Below are positions 1-8,865 of a stretch of DNA of 64,000 bases, in pieces. Source of the stretch: Arthrobacter beigongshangensis. GTDB taxonomy: Bacteria > Bacillota > Bacilli > Bacillales_A > Planococcaceae. Every line of letters starts with the position of its first letter. Position 1 is the stretch's first letter. The stretch covers positions 62,001-126,000 of the forward strand of contig NZ_JADHDX010000005.1 in assembly GCF_016820585.1 (NCBI RefSeq), written 5' to 3'. The translations under genes and the position numbers were made by a program. The notes under the pieces are model-generated. The model worked only from the letters and a program-made list of their open reading frames with translations. It did not search any database and was not told where the DNA came from.

Positions 1-2
1 AA

Positions 3-1700
3 GAGAATTTAGAAGCTACTCTTAAGCAACAATTATTGAAAGAAGAACATAATCAAGCTTTATTGGAAGATAGTTTTTATAAAAACCTATCATTTGGCAC
101 GGCAGGTCTTCGTGGTGAACTTGGATTCGGTACGAATCGAATGAATATTTACACAGTAAGAAAGGCAGCGCAAGGGCTTGCTTTATATATTGAGAATTTT
201 GGTGAAGCAGCAAAAAGTAGGGGAGTCGTCATTGCATATGATTCAAGACATCAGTCAGCAGAATTTGGCCTTGAAGTAGCAAAAGTTCTTGGATGGCACG
301 GTATTCGTTCTTTTTTGTTCGATGAACTGCAATCAACACCATTGTTATCCTTCGCAATACGAGAGCTGAGCACATTCTCAGGAGTTGTTATTACGGCAAG
401 TCATAACCCTGCGGAATATAATGGACTGAAAGTGTATGGAGAAGATGGTGGACAAGTTACATTAGAGGCGGCAACTGCCATTACAGCTTATACGGAGGGT
501 ATTGAAGATCTCTTTTCAGTAGAGGTCATGGAAGAAGCTAGTCTTTTAGCAGAAGGATTATTGATATATTTGGATCAGGACATGAGCAATAGATATCTAA
601 AGAAATTAGATGAAATTTTATTAGATGGCGAGCTGGATAAGCGCTTATCAATTGTTTTCTCACCACTACATGGGGCAGGCGGGAAATTGGTTTCTAAAGG
701 GCTAGAGGTAGCTGGGTTTTCCAATGTAACGCTGGTGAATGAGCAATCCATTCCCGATCCCGATTTTGCAACCGTTAAGTTTCCGAACCCAGAAGAGGCA
801 CAGGCCTTTGACTTAGCGTTGGAATATGGTCAGAAGGTGACAGCAGATTTACTGATTGCTACAGATCCAGATGCAGACCGTATGGGTGTGGCCGTTCGGG
901 ATGAAGAAAATAATTATGTGTTTCTAACAGGCAATCAAATTGGTGCACTGCTTGTACATACATTGCTGGAGGATAAATCGAACCGTGGTAAACTCCCTGT
1001 CAACGGTGTTGTATTAAAAACGATTGTAACTTCTGAACTTGGTCGGGCCATTGCAGATAACTATGGCATTCAAACAATTGATGTGCTTACAGGGTTTAAA
1101 TTTATTAGTGAAAAAGTGTTGGAGTTTGAAAGAAGTGCAGCGTCAACTTTCCTAATTGGTTACGAAGAAAGCTATGGCTACTTGATTGGTGATTTCGTGC
1201 GGGATAAAGATGCAGTACAAGCTTCAGTTTTAATAGCTTCAGTTGCTGCTCGGTATAAAGCAGACGGTCAAACTCTACTGGAAGGGCTACACGCTATATA
1301 TAAGCAGTATGGTTTTTACCAGGAAGGATTGGAGTCGATTCAGCTAAAAGGTAAAACTGGAATGGGGAAAATTGACACAATCATGAACCATTTCCGTTCT
1401 GCATCATTTGGGGGGGAGTTTGCTCAACCACTGGATCTTATTGAAGATTACTCAAACGGTTATGCTATCTATATAAAGACAGGAATACAGCAAACACTCG
1501 ATTTACCTATAGCAAATGTGTTAAAATTCAAACTAGCGGATGGGACATGGTTTGCCATTCGTCCATCTGGAACTGAACCCAAAATCAAATTTTATTTTGG
1601 TGTAAAGGCAAACACACAAGCAGAAAGTGACAAACGTCTATTGGCAATAAAAACGGATGTCATGACGATTGTAGAAAAAATTTTAGCTGGATCATTATGA
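3..1700 (+). CDS. pgcA: phospho-sugar mutase (alpha-phosphoglucomutase), 5' end cut by window
   Basis: Alpha-D-phosphohexomutase interconverting glucose-1-phosphate and glucose-6-phosphate in the cytoplasm. The sequence shows the family's active-site serine loop (TASHNPAEYNGLK, roughly residue 120), the Mg-binding loop DPDADR near residue 280, and the C-terminal phosphate-binding loop RPSGTEPK. The frame is open to base 3 with no stop, so the TTG at 36 is not the true start and about 10-20 N-terminal residues lie outside the window. The gene ends 21 bases before the pgi start and probably shares its transcript. Placed beside two GH65 phosphorylases, it would link alpha-glucose-1-P to glycolysis, although those enzymes release the beta anomer, which needs PgmB instead. 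PgcA of Bacillus subtilis is the closest named relative I know; the exact sugar specificity is inferred. Confidence 0.93.
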   Translation, partial: ENLEATLKQQLLKEEHNQALLEDSFYKNLSFGTAGLRGELGFGTNRMNIYTVRKAAQGLALYIENFGEAAKSRGVVIAYDSRHQSAEFGLEVAKVLGWHGIRSFLFDELQSTPLLSFAIRELSTFSGVVITASHNPAEYNGLKVYGEDGGQVTLEAATAITAYTEGIEDLFSVEVMEEASLLAEGLLIYLDQDMSNRYLKKLDEILLDGELDKRLSIVFSPLHGAGGKLVSKGLEVAGFSNVTLVNEQSIPDPDFATVKFPNPEEAQAFDLALEYGQKVTADLLIATDPDADRMGVAVRDEENNYVFLTGNQIGALLVHTLLEDKSNRGKLPVNGVVLKTIVTSELGRAIADNYGIQTIDVLTGFKFISEKVLEFERSAASTFLIGYEESYGYLIGDFVRDKDAVQASVLIASVAARYKADGQTLLEGLHAIYKQYGFYQEGLESIQLKGKTGMGKIDTIMNHFRSASFGGEFAQPLDLIEDYSNGYAIYIKTGIQQTLDLPIANVLKFKLADGTWFAIRPSGTEPKIKFYFGVKANTQAESDKRLLAIKTDVMTIVEKILAGSL

Positions 1701-1721
1701 AAAGAAATGAGGAATGTTGAA

Positions 1722-3026
1722 ATGGTATCACCAGTAACACTCAACCAGTCGCTAATGGCGATAAGTGAGTTGGAAAAAGTATTTGGAGAACGAGTGAAAA
1801 ATATTCATGATGCAATGGCAAATGGGACATCTCAAGGTGCTGACTTTTTGGGGTGGCGTAATCTTCCAGATGAGGCACTAGCAAATGATTTGGAGAGTGT
1901 GCTAGCAGTAGCAGAGAAGTTACGAAAAGCTGCTGAAGTAGTAGTTGTCATTGGTGTGGGTGGTTCGTATTTAGGTGCAAAAGCGGTACAAGATGCACTT
2001 TCGTCTTATTTTGAAAAAAGTACAGATGATCCTGAAGTCATTTTCGCTGGTCAGAATTTAAGTGGTACGTATATGAAACAATTGCTACAGTACATCAGCG
2101 ACAAAGAAGTTGCGGTAATCGTTATTTCAAAATCAGGAACAACGACAGAACCAGCAATTGCTTTCCGTATCCTATTGGAGTATATGGAAGGTCGTTACGG
2201 GGCTTCCTCTAGTGAAAGAATCGTTGCGATTACGGATAAATCAGTGGGAGCATTGAGAGAATTGACGAATCGTTCAGGATTTGCATCTTTCGTTGTACCA
2301 GATGATGTAGGCGGCCGTTTTTCAGTGTTTACTCCTGTAGGACTGCTTCCACTAGCAGTCGCTGGAATCGATATTAAGCAATTGTTAAGCGGTGCAAAAG
2401 ATGCGGTGCAAGAGTTTTCGAGTTCAGATATTGCATCGAATAGTGCCTATCAGTACGCAGCATTACGCAATAATTTGTTAAATGAAGGCTATAATATCGA
2501 AATTTTAGCAAGCTTTGTACCACGTTTTGCAACATTCCATGAATGGTGGAAACAGTTATTTGGTGAAAGTGAAGGGAAGGATGGAAAGGGAATTTACCCA
2601 GCGTCCGTAGCGTACCCAACTGATTTACATTCAATGGGACAGTATGTGCAGGATGGAAGACGTGAAATTTTTGAAACGTTTGTCCAGTTTGTGGAGTCTA
2701 TGGAGGACAGTGCAATCCCAACTTCTGCTGAAAATTTAGATGGACTAAACTATCTTGCTGATAAAACAATGAATGAAATTAATGAAGTGACACTAAAAGC
2801 GACGATGCAAGCACATGAAGTGGGCGGCGTACCCCTTATTTTACTGAACGTTGGTAAGCATGATGCTTATCATATCGGTTATCTAATTTATTTCTTTGAA
2901 ACGGCATGTGCAATGAGTGCATATTTACTAGGCGTCAATCCTTTTGATCAGCCAGGAGTAGAAGAGTATAAGAAAAATATCTTTAGAATGTTGAAGAAAC
3001 CAGGTTTTGTTGATGAGCAACAATAA
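1722..3026 (+). CDS. pgi: glucose-6-phosphate isomerase
   Basis: Cytoplasmic glycolytic enzyme converting glucose-6-phosphate to fructose-6-phosphate. The protein has the short (about 435-450 residue) Bacillus-type form, with the N-terminal SIS-like motif VIGVGGSYLGAKA, the PGI signature GGRFSVFTPVG near residue 200, the ESEGKDGKG active-site loop near residue 290, and the C-terminal GKHDAYHIGYLIYFFE segment. An in-frame ATG at 1707 exists, but only the ATG at 1722 has a ribosome site (TGAGGA, 8 bases upstream), so I prefer 1722. It follows the phosphoglucomutase by 21 bases and is closed by a strong terminator, making a two-gene glucose-phosphate unit upstream of the disaccharide phosphorylase operon. 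Confidence 0.95.
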   Translation: MVSPVTLNQSLMAISELEKVFGERVKNIHDAMANGTSQGADFLGWRNLPDEALANDLESVLAVAEKLRKAAEVVVVIGVGGSYLGAKAVQDALSSYFEKSTDDPEVIFAGQNLSGTYMKQLLQYISDKEVAVIVISKSGTTTEPAIAFRILLEYMEGRYGASSSERIVAITDKSVGALRELTNRSGFASFVVPDDVGGRFSVFTPVGLLPLAVAGIDIKQLLSGAKDAVQEFSSSDIASNSAYQYAALRNNLLNEGYNIEILASFVPRFATFHEWWKQLFGESEGKDGKGIYPASVAYPTDLHSMGQYVQDGRREIFETFVQFVESMEDSAIPTSAENLDGLNYLADKTMNEINEVTLKATMQAHEVGGVPLILLNVGKHDAYHIGYLIYFFETACAMSAYLLGVNPFDQPGVEEYKKNIFRMLKKPGFVDEQQ

Positions 3027-3036
3027 TAAGTAATAG

Positions 3037-3076
3037 AGAACGCCTGTATACAAACGTATACAAGCGTTCTTTTTTT
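3037..3076 (+). terminator. Rho-independent terminator after pgi
   Basis: AGAACGC plus TGTATAC (3037-3051) pair with GTATACA plus GCGTTCT (3056-3070), with one unpaired base in each arm, followed directly by six T residues. It separates the pgi unit from the next promoter. Confidence 0.92.
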
Positions 3077-3100
3077 GTATATCGAAAAATGAAAATATGA

Positions 3101-3129
3101 TTGACAACTATAAAATCATCGTCTATACT
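3101..3129 (+). promoter_or_regulatory. sigma-A promoter of the GH65/ABC operon
   Basis: A perfect -35 TTGACA (3101-3106) and -10 TATACT (3124-3129) are separated by 17 bases. This is the only strong promoter seen before the GH65 gene at 3277, leaving a leader of about 140 bases that contains the operators. Confidence 0.85.
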
Positions 3130-3133
3130 ACAA

Positions 3134-3147
3134 TGTAAGCGTAACCA
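3134..3147 (+). promoter_or_regulatory. cre-like CcpA site
   Basis: TGTAAGCGTAACCA matches the catabolite-responsive element consensus (TGWAANCGNTNWCA) at 12 of 14 positions and lies at the expected transcription start of the promoter at 3101-3129. Repression by CcpA during growth on glucose would fit a disaccharide operon. The assignment is by consensus only. Confidence 0.5.
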
Positions 3148-3173
3148 AAATGCACCTATTATTTTTTAACCCA

Positions 3174-3256
3174 AAACTAAAACGTTTTCGTAATTAATTT
3201 TGAAAATTTTTACAAGTAAAATAGATTTTTTTGCTCCGAAACTAAAACGTTTTCGG
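3174..3256 (+). promoter_or_regulatory. paired LacI-family operators
   Basis: Two copies of AAACTAAAACGTTTTCG occur, each centred on the palindrome AAAACGTTTT (3179-3188 and 3244-3253), 65 bases apart centre to centre. A CG-centred palindrome of this type is typical of LacI/GalR regulators. The likely ligand-responsive protein is the LacI-type regulator encoded inside the operon at 8862. Both sites lie downstream of the promoter, so binding would block elongation or form a loop. Confidence 0.75.
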
Positions 3257-3276
3257 AAAATGGAGGTAGCTATATC

Positions 3277-5646
3277 ATGATGGATTATTCAAGGGGGAAA
3301 GAAGAATTCAAAAACTGGATTGTTTCTGAAATAGCCTTTTCTCCAGACACGCTTGGCAAAAATGAAGCAGTCATGTATCTTGGCAATGGCTATATGGGGC
3401 TAAGATCTGCAATGGAAGAATCCTATAATAAAGAACATAGAAATTTGTTTGTTAGTGGTACATTCAATAAAGCTCAGGTGAATGAAGTAACCGAGTTACC
3501 TAACTTAGCAGATGTCACAGCCATTGACCTACGAGTAGATGGTGAACGATTCAGCCTTGAATTCGGAGAAACAAAGAAATACATACGCCAACTAAATTTA
3601 AAAATGGCCGAGTTGTCCAGAAGCTTTGAATGGACATCGCCAGCAGGAAAAAAATTACGTTTTCTTTTCAAACGCTTTGTCTCACTGGATCATTTGCATG
3701 TAATCGGAATGACAATGGAGATTGAAAGCCTAACACACCCAGTTCATATTGCCTTCGACTCAGGCATCAATGCACAAATGGCTAATTCTGGCTCACAGCA
3801 TTGTCTTGAAGGTGAGCGAAGAATTTTTGACAATCGATTTATACAGTTAATCCAAACGACGAGTGAGTCGAACATTGATATTGTCATGAATACGGCACAT
3901 AACATCCGTATTAACGGTGTAGGAAGCTCCGATATTCCTGCTGATATGAACATGAGCCGGCGTAAAGTGTGGCTAACGTATGATTTTAATCTTCAGCCTA
4001 CTGATACGCTTAACGTGGAAAAGATAACGACAGTCTATACAAGTAGGGATAAGGAAATTGACAATACACAGTACAATCTTCAGCAACTACGGGAGCTTTC
4101 TTTACAAGAATTAAAAAAATGTGTTGATAAAGGCTATGATTCACTGTTCCTTTCGCATCAGAGGACATGGCGGAACAAAATCTGGAACGCTTATAATATC
4201 GAAATTATGAGTGACGATGGGTTTGATGAACTAGCTATGCGTTTTTCACTTTATCATTTAACGATTATGACCCCCGCACATGATGACCGTATGGGCATCG
4301 CTGCGAAAGCATTGAGTGGCGAAGGCTATAAAGGGCATTCGTTTTGGGATACAGAATTATTCATCCTACCGTTTTTTACTTTTTCAAATCCAGAAGTGGC
4401 AAAATCTCTCTTACTCTATCGCTATCATGGCCTCGTGGGGGCCCGAAAAAAAGCTGCTGACAATGGGTATGCGGGTGCGATGTATCCGTGGGAAATGGCT
4501 TGGCCAACAGATGGGGAAGTAACGCCTATCTGGGGGGATATTGATATTGTAACAGGGGAACAAACGAAAATTTGGTCGGGCTTTATAGAACAGCATATTT
4601 CAGCAGATATCGCTTTTGCCGTCTATCAATACGCTAGTGTGACAGGTGATCAGGCATTTATGGAACGCTATGGTTATGAAATGGTGTTTGACACGGCAAG
4701 GTTTTGGGCGAGTCGTCTTGAATGGAACGAAGAAAAAAGGCACTACGAGATTACGAATGTCATCGGTCCTGATGAGTACAAGGAGCATGTTAATAATAAC
4801 GCGTTTACGAATTATATGGCGTATTTTAATATGAAACTTGCCATTCGCTACTATGAGGAGATAGAACGTGAAAATCCAGCGTTCCTTCAACAATTAGTCG
4901 AATCAATGGATATAACGAATGCCTACGAACAGTGGCAATCAAAAACAGAAAAAATTTACTTGCCAAATCCACGTGTAGAGGACTTAGTCATACCGCAGGA
5001 TGACACGTATTTGCAGTTAAAGGAAATTGATCTTACGAAATATAAAAATCAACAACAGGTGAGAACCATCTATCGAGATTATAACCCTGAGCAAATAAAT
5101 ACGTTACAAGTAACTAAACAGGCGGATACATTAATTCTATTCTATTTATTGCAACAAACATTTTTACATGATGATAAACGTCTTTCAAAGGCTGTAAAAC
5201 AGGCCAATTTCGATTACTATGAACCACGAACATTGCATGATTCATCACTTAGCTTAGTAACACATGCCATACTCGCAAACGATCTTGGCAAGACAGATCT
5301 GGCTTACGAACTATTTAAAAAATCTTGCGAAATTGATCTCGGCCCACTGATGGATACATCAGATGATGGTATTCATGCAGCCTCAATCGGCGGGATTTGG
5401 AAATCGGCTATTTTTGGTTTTGCAGGCATCAGGCTTGTTGATGGGAAATTGCATATAAACCCAAGAATACCAAAATATTGGCAGAAGATGGTGTTTACGA
5501 TTCAGTGGTATGGTCAACCCGTCACAATAGTCATCACACCTTCTTTATTAACTGTCACCGTAAGGAATAACGAACAAATCGGGTTTGAAACAGATGGAAC
5601 AGCGTATATATGTAATGACTCTGTTGAAATACCTATACAAAGCTAG
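3277..5646 (+). CDS. GH65 disaccharide phosphorylase (kojibiose/nigerose/trehalose-type)
   Basis: Glycoside hydrolase family 65 enzyme, an inverting phosphorylase releasing beta-glucose-1-phosphate and glucose (or another acceptor) from an alpha-glucoside in the cytoplasm. The protein is 789 residues, usual for the family, with an N-terminal beta-sandwich and a central (alpha/alpha)6 barrel. Visible motifs are GEGYKGHSFWDTE near residue 350 and VIGPDEYKEHVNNNAFTNY, in which Glu500 is the expected general acid. The barrel sequence reads more like kojibiose phosphorylase than like the maltose phosphorylase at 10591, but specificity among kojibiose, nigerose, trehalose or glucosylglycerol cannot be fixed by eye. 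The ATG at 3277 is 10 bases after GGAGG; an ATG directly follows at 3280. It is the first gene of the operon and is under the paired operators. Confidence 0.88.
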   Translation: MMDYSRGKEEFKNWIVSEIAFSPDTLGKNEAVMYLGNGYMGLRSAMEESYNKEHRNLFVSGTFNKAQVNEVTELPNLADVTAIDLRVDGERFSLEFGETKKYIRQLNLKMAELSRSFEWTSPAGKKLRFLFKRFVSLDHLHVIGMTMEIESLTHPVHIAFDSGINAQMANSGSQHCLEGERRIFDNRFIQLIQTTSESNIDIVMNTAHNIRINGVGSSDIPADMNMSRRKVWLTYDFNLQPTDTLNVEKITTVYTSRDKEIDNTQYNLQQLRELSLQELKKCVDKGYDSLFLSHQRTWRNKIWNAYNIEIMSDDGFDELAMRFSLYHLTIMTPAHDDRMGIAAKALSGEGYKGHSFWDTELFILPFFTFSNPEVAKSLLLYRYHGLVGARKKAADNGYAGAMYPWEMAWPTDGEVTPIWGDIDIVTGEQTKIWSGFIEQHISADIAFAVYQYASVTGDQAFMERYGYEMVFDTARFWASRLEWNEEKRHYEITNVIGPDEYKEHVNNNAFTNYMAYFNMKLAIRYYEEIERENPAFLQQLVESMDITNAYEQWQSKTEKIYLPNPRVEDLVIPQDDTYLQLKEIDLTKYKNQQQVRTIYRDYNPEQINTLQVTKQADTLILFYLLQQTFLHDDKRLSKAVKQANFDYYEPRTLHDSSLSLVTHAILANDLGKTDLAYELFKKSCEIDLGPLMDTSDDGIHAASIGGIWKSAIFGFAGIRLVDGKLHINPRIPKYWQKMVFTIQWYGQPVTIVITPSLLTVTVRNNEQIGFETDGTAYICNDSVEIPIQS

Positions 5647-5659
5647 ATATTTGGTAGTT

Positions 5660-5682
5660 ATAAAATGACTTGCTCATTTTAT
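5660..5682 (+). other. intercistronic hairpin before the sugar-binding lipoprotein gene
   Basis: ATAAAATGA pairs perfectly with TCATTTTAT around a five-base loop. No T-run follows, so it is probably an RNA processing or stability element setting different levels of the GH65 enzyme and the binding protein rather than a terminator. Confidence 0.45.
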
Positions 5683-5720
5683 TCACTATAGCAGTACAAA
5701 ATAGAAGGGGAGGAATTGAC

Positions 5721-6998
5721 ATGAAATTACAAAAAAGAACATTTGGTAGTCTGTTACTCATCGCATTACTACTTCTTTTAGCTGCATGTGGTGGCGCGAA
5801 AGATGGTGGGACGACACCGGACAAAGAAAGTACTGGAGGCGCTGATAAGGTTGATGAAGTAACTGATCAAAAAATTACAATTTTCCAAAGTAAAGTTGAA
5901 ATTTCTGATCAGCTAGAGGCGCTTGCAAAGGAATACACAGCAGAAACAGGTGTTGAAGTAGAGGTTTGGGGAACGACAGGTGATGACTACTTCCAACAGC
6001 TACAAATTCGTTTGAACAGTAATCAAGGACCATCTATTTTTAGCCTTCAACATGTATTGGAAGCTGAAAAATTGAAGTCTTATGTACATGATTTATCGTC
6101 TGAAGAATATGTGGGCTACATTGCTCCTGGTATGGAATTAAAGCTTGACGATAAAATTGTGGGAGTTCCATATGGCGTTGAAGGATTTGGCTTAGTATAC
6201 AACAAAGATTTAGTGAAACCAGAAGATGTTGCTGACTATGCATCATTTGTGAAAACAATGGAAAAATTTAATGCTGAAGGTATTAATGGACTTGGTCTTG
6301 CAAAAGACGCTTATTTCTTAATTGGTCATATTAGTAACTATCCGTTCTCTATCCAACCTGATCACTACGCGTTTATCGACAAATTGACGAGTGGTGAAGT
6401 AACAATGGCAGATACAAAGGAATTCCAAGAGTTTGGAGATTTCATGGAAACAATTAAAAACAATACACCTAGTCCACTAGATGTAACGTATGATAAAGAA
6501 ATCGGTGATTTTGCGGCAGGTAAAACGGCAATGATTCACCAAGGAAACTGGGCTTACGGAATGCTTTCAGAATTCGATTTCGATTTTGAAGTTGGAATGC
6601 TACCATTCCCATTATTGGGCAATGACAAAATGGCTGTAGGTGTAGGGAATAACTGGGCAATCAATGGTACAAAAGATGAGGCAGAAGTAAAAGCAGCCAA
6701 TGACTTCTTAAATTGGATGTCAACAAGTGAAATTGGTCACCGTTATATTGTAGAAGAGTTCGGGTTTGTACCGGCTCTAACGAATATTGATGCTGGCGAC
6801 CTAGATCCACTATCACAAGATGTGTTAGATGCTTCGAATAATGGTCAAACGATTCCTTGGGCACAAAACTACTTCCCAGCGAATATTGTGCCAAATGATT
6901 TTACACCTGTTGCACAAGAATTTTTCTTATCTAAAGATATGACAGGGAAAGAATTGATCGACAAGTTAGATGATGCTTGGAAAAATGCAGTAAAATAA
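5721..6998 (+). CDS. extracellular sugar-binding lipoprotein of ABC importer
   Basis: Family 1 solute-binding protein of a carbohydrate ABC importer, anchored outside the membrane by a lipid on Cys23 (lipobox LLAAC after a hydrophobic signal peptide). It is about 425 residues, standard for maltose/oligosaccharide-binding proteins. The open frame extends upstream to 5670, but AGGGGAGGAATTGAC just before the ATG at 5721 fixes the start and the signal peptide. It lies between the GH65 gene and the two permease genes, so the substrate is probably the alpha-glucoside cleaved by the adjoining phosphorylases. A 12-bp hairpin follows the gene. No ATPase gene is linked; MsmX (28261) is the likely energy source. 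Confidence 0.9.
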   Translation: MKLQKRTFGSLLLIALLLLLAACGGAKDGGTTPDKESTGGADKVDEVTDQKITIFQSKVEISDQLEALAKEYTAETGVEVEVWGTTGDDYFQQLQIRLNSNQGPSIFSLQHVLEAEKLKSYVHDLSSEEYVGYIAPGMELKLDDKIVGVPYGVEGFGLVYNKDLVKPEDVADYASFVKTMEKFNAEGINGLGLAKDAYFLIGHISNYPFSIQPDHYAFIDKLTSGEVTMADTKEFQEFGDFMETIKNNTPSPLDVTYDKEIGDFAAGKTAMIHQGNWAYGMLSEFDFDFEVGMLPFPLLGNDKMAVGVGNNWAINGTKDEAEVKAANDFLNWMSTSEIGHRYIVEEFGFVPALTNIDAGDLDPLSQDVLDASNNGQTIPWAQNYFPANIVPNDFTPVAQEFFLSKDMTGKELIDKLDDAWKNAVK

Positions 6999-7018
6999 TG
7001 ATAAAAATACGGTGAATA

Positions 7019-7048
7019 GCTGGGCATACTTGGAGAAGTATGCCCAGT
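7019..7048 (+). other. strong hairpin after binding-protein gene
   Basis: CTGGGCATACTT (7020-7031) pairs perfectly with AAGTATGCCCAG (7036-7047) around a GGAG loop. It is not followed by a T-run, and transcription should continue to the permease genes. Such hairpins behind binding-protein genes commonly stabilise the upstream message and lower downstream expression. Confidence 0.6.
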
Positions 7049-7156
7049 AATTCTTTACAGATGAAGTTGATCTTCCCTGTAAAGCACCTTCGTTTGAATA
7101 GAATTTCCACTCACAAGCTCAACTAGTATATCTACGAGAAAGCGGTGATTTTCGTG

Positions 7157-8029
7157 ATGAAAAAAGGAAATACAGGCTGGTATTTATTATTTACTGCTCC
7201 ATTAGTAATCATTTTTACGACAGTAGTCATTATTCCTTTTATAATAGGGATCTATTATTCTTTTTTCCAATGGGATGGAATTGCGGCAAATCCGAAAGTC
7301 TTTGTAGGGCTAGATAATTTCCTACGGTTATTCGATGATGCACGTTTTCTTAAATCTACATGGATAACAATCGTTTTTACAGTATTGGCTGTTATTTCGG
7401 TGAATATCGTAGGCCTTACAGCGGCAGTCCTCGTTACATCTAAACTTCGAGTAGCGAACGCAGCGCGAACGATGATATTCATGCCTTATTTAATCGGCGG
7501 GTTAATACTTGGGTATATTTGGCAATTTATCTTTTTAGATGTCTTTACGCTAATCGGTACTGTCACAGGGTTAGACGGACTATTTTTCAACTGGTTGATG
7601 GACATGGATTATGCGTTATACGCAATGGTATTTGTCTTTACATGGCAGATGGCGGGATATGTCATGATCATCTACATTGCAGGGATTCAAGGCATTCCGA
7701 ATGATGTCATTGAAGCAGCAAAAATTGACGGGGCAACTGGCTGGCAACGTTTCAAAAAAATTACGGTACCTTTGCTAATGCCTGCGTTTACAATTAGTCT
7801 ATTTTTAACACTATCCTCTGCTTTTAAAATTTACGATGTCAACTTGTCATTAACAGGTGGCGGTCCAGCTAACGCTACAGAAATGTTCGCGATGAATATT
7901 TATAATGAAATTTTCGGCTATGGTAATTATGGATTTGGTCAAGCGAAAGCAATTATTTTCTTCTTTGTTGTTGCAGCTATTACGTTGACTCAAGTATATA
8001 TTACGAAGAAGAGGGAGGTAGAAATGTGA
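7157..8029 (+). CDS. sugar ABC transporter permease (MalF/UgpA type)
   Basis: Inner-membrane component of a CUT1-family sugar importer. About six hydrophobic segments are visible, with the conserved EAA loop EAAKIDGATGWQRFKKITVPLL near residue 190, which docks the ATPase. The ATG at 7157 is preceded by GCGGTGATT; GTG codons at 7145 and 7154 are in frame but less likely. It follows the binding-protein gene after a 158-base spacer carrying a hairpin, and its stop overlaps the start of the next permease gene, indicating translational coupling and a heterodimeric channel. Confidence 0.9.
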   Translation: MKKGNTGWYLLFTAPLVIIFTTVVIIPFIIGIYYSFFQWDGIAANPKVFVGLDNFLRLFDDARFLKSTWITIVFTVLAVISVNIVGLTAAVLVTSKLRVANAARTMIFMPYLIGGLILGYIWQFIFLDVFTLIGTVTGLDGLFFNWLMDMDYALYAMVFVFTWQMAGYVMIIYIAGIQGIPNDVIEAAKIDGATGWQRFKKITVPLLMPAFTISLFLTLSSAFKIYDVNLSLTGGGPANATEMFAMNIYNEIFGYGNYGFGQAKAIIFFFVVAAITLTQVYITKKREVEM

Positions 8030-8865
8030 TGAAAATATTTAGTAAGTACTCAAGGGAAGTATTACTTTTTCTTGCAGCTCTTGTCTTCTTATCTCCTATT
8101 TATATCATCATTGTGAACTCCTTTAAAAACCGTCAAGAACTCTACGACAATGCGCTAGCGTTGCCTGAAAAATTTAGTTTTCAGTATTATACAGAAGCGA
8201 TGGAGAAGATGGGTTTTTTAAGCGCACTCGGGAACTCTTTGTATATTACTATACTTTCAGTTCTTATTATCGTTGTGCTTTCTTCCATGACAGCATGGAT
8301 GTTAGCTAGAACGGATAATAAGCTGAGTAAAATTATTTTTATGACGTTTATCGCTACAATGCTCATTCCGTTTCAAACACTAATGATGCCTTTAATGCAA
8401 TTAATGGGGACAATTACGAATGAACTACATATTCCGATGTTTAATACGCGTGAAGGATTAATTTTCATGCATGTGGGATTCAGTTCAAGTATTTCTGTCT
8501 TTTTATATCACGGTTTCATTAAGTCGATTCCGATTACGCTAGAGGAAGCGGCAACGATAGACGGCGCTTCAAAGTTCGGTGTATTTTGGCGAATTATTTT
8601 CCCGATGTTAAAGCCGATCACAGTAACTGTGATGATCTTAAACGTGATTAACATTTGGAATGATTATCTATTACCATCGTTAACGTTGACTGATAAAGGC
8701 TTACGAACGATTCCGCTATCTACTTTTTACTTCTTTGGTGAGTTTACGATTAAGTGGAATTTAGCAATGGCAGGTTTGATGTTAACGATTATTCCCGTTG
8801 TTATTTTCTATGTGCTGGCACAAAAGCATATTATTAAAGGAATTGGAGAAGGGGCGGTCAAGTGA
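8026..8865 (+). CDS. sugar ABC transporter permease (MalG/UgpE type)
   Basis: Second CUT1 permease subunit, with six membrane segments and the EAA motif EEAATIDGASKFGVFWRIIFPML near residue 185. It starts at GTG 8026 or ATG 8029, 7-10 bases after GGGAGG, overlapping the stop of the first permease by up to four bases. Its own stop overlaps the GTG of the LacI-type regulator, so the three genes are translationally coupled. With the binding protein at 5721 it forms an importer lacking its own ATPase. Confidence 0.9.
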   Translation: MMKIFSKYSREVLLFLAALVFLSPIYIIIVNSFKNRQELYDNALALPEKFSFQYYTEAMEKMGFLSALGNSLYITILSVLIIVVLSSMTAWMLARTDNKLSKIIFMTFIATMLIPFQTLMMPLMQLMGTITNELHIPMFNTREGLIFMHVGFSSSISVFLYHGFIKSIPITLEEAATIDGASKFGVFWRIIFPMLKPITVTVMILNVINIWNDYLLPSLTLTDKGLRTIPLSTFYFFGEFTIKWNLAMAGLMLTIIPVVIFYVLAQKHIIKGIGEGAVK

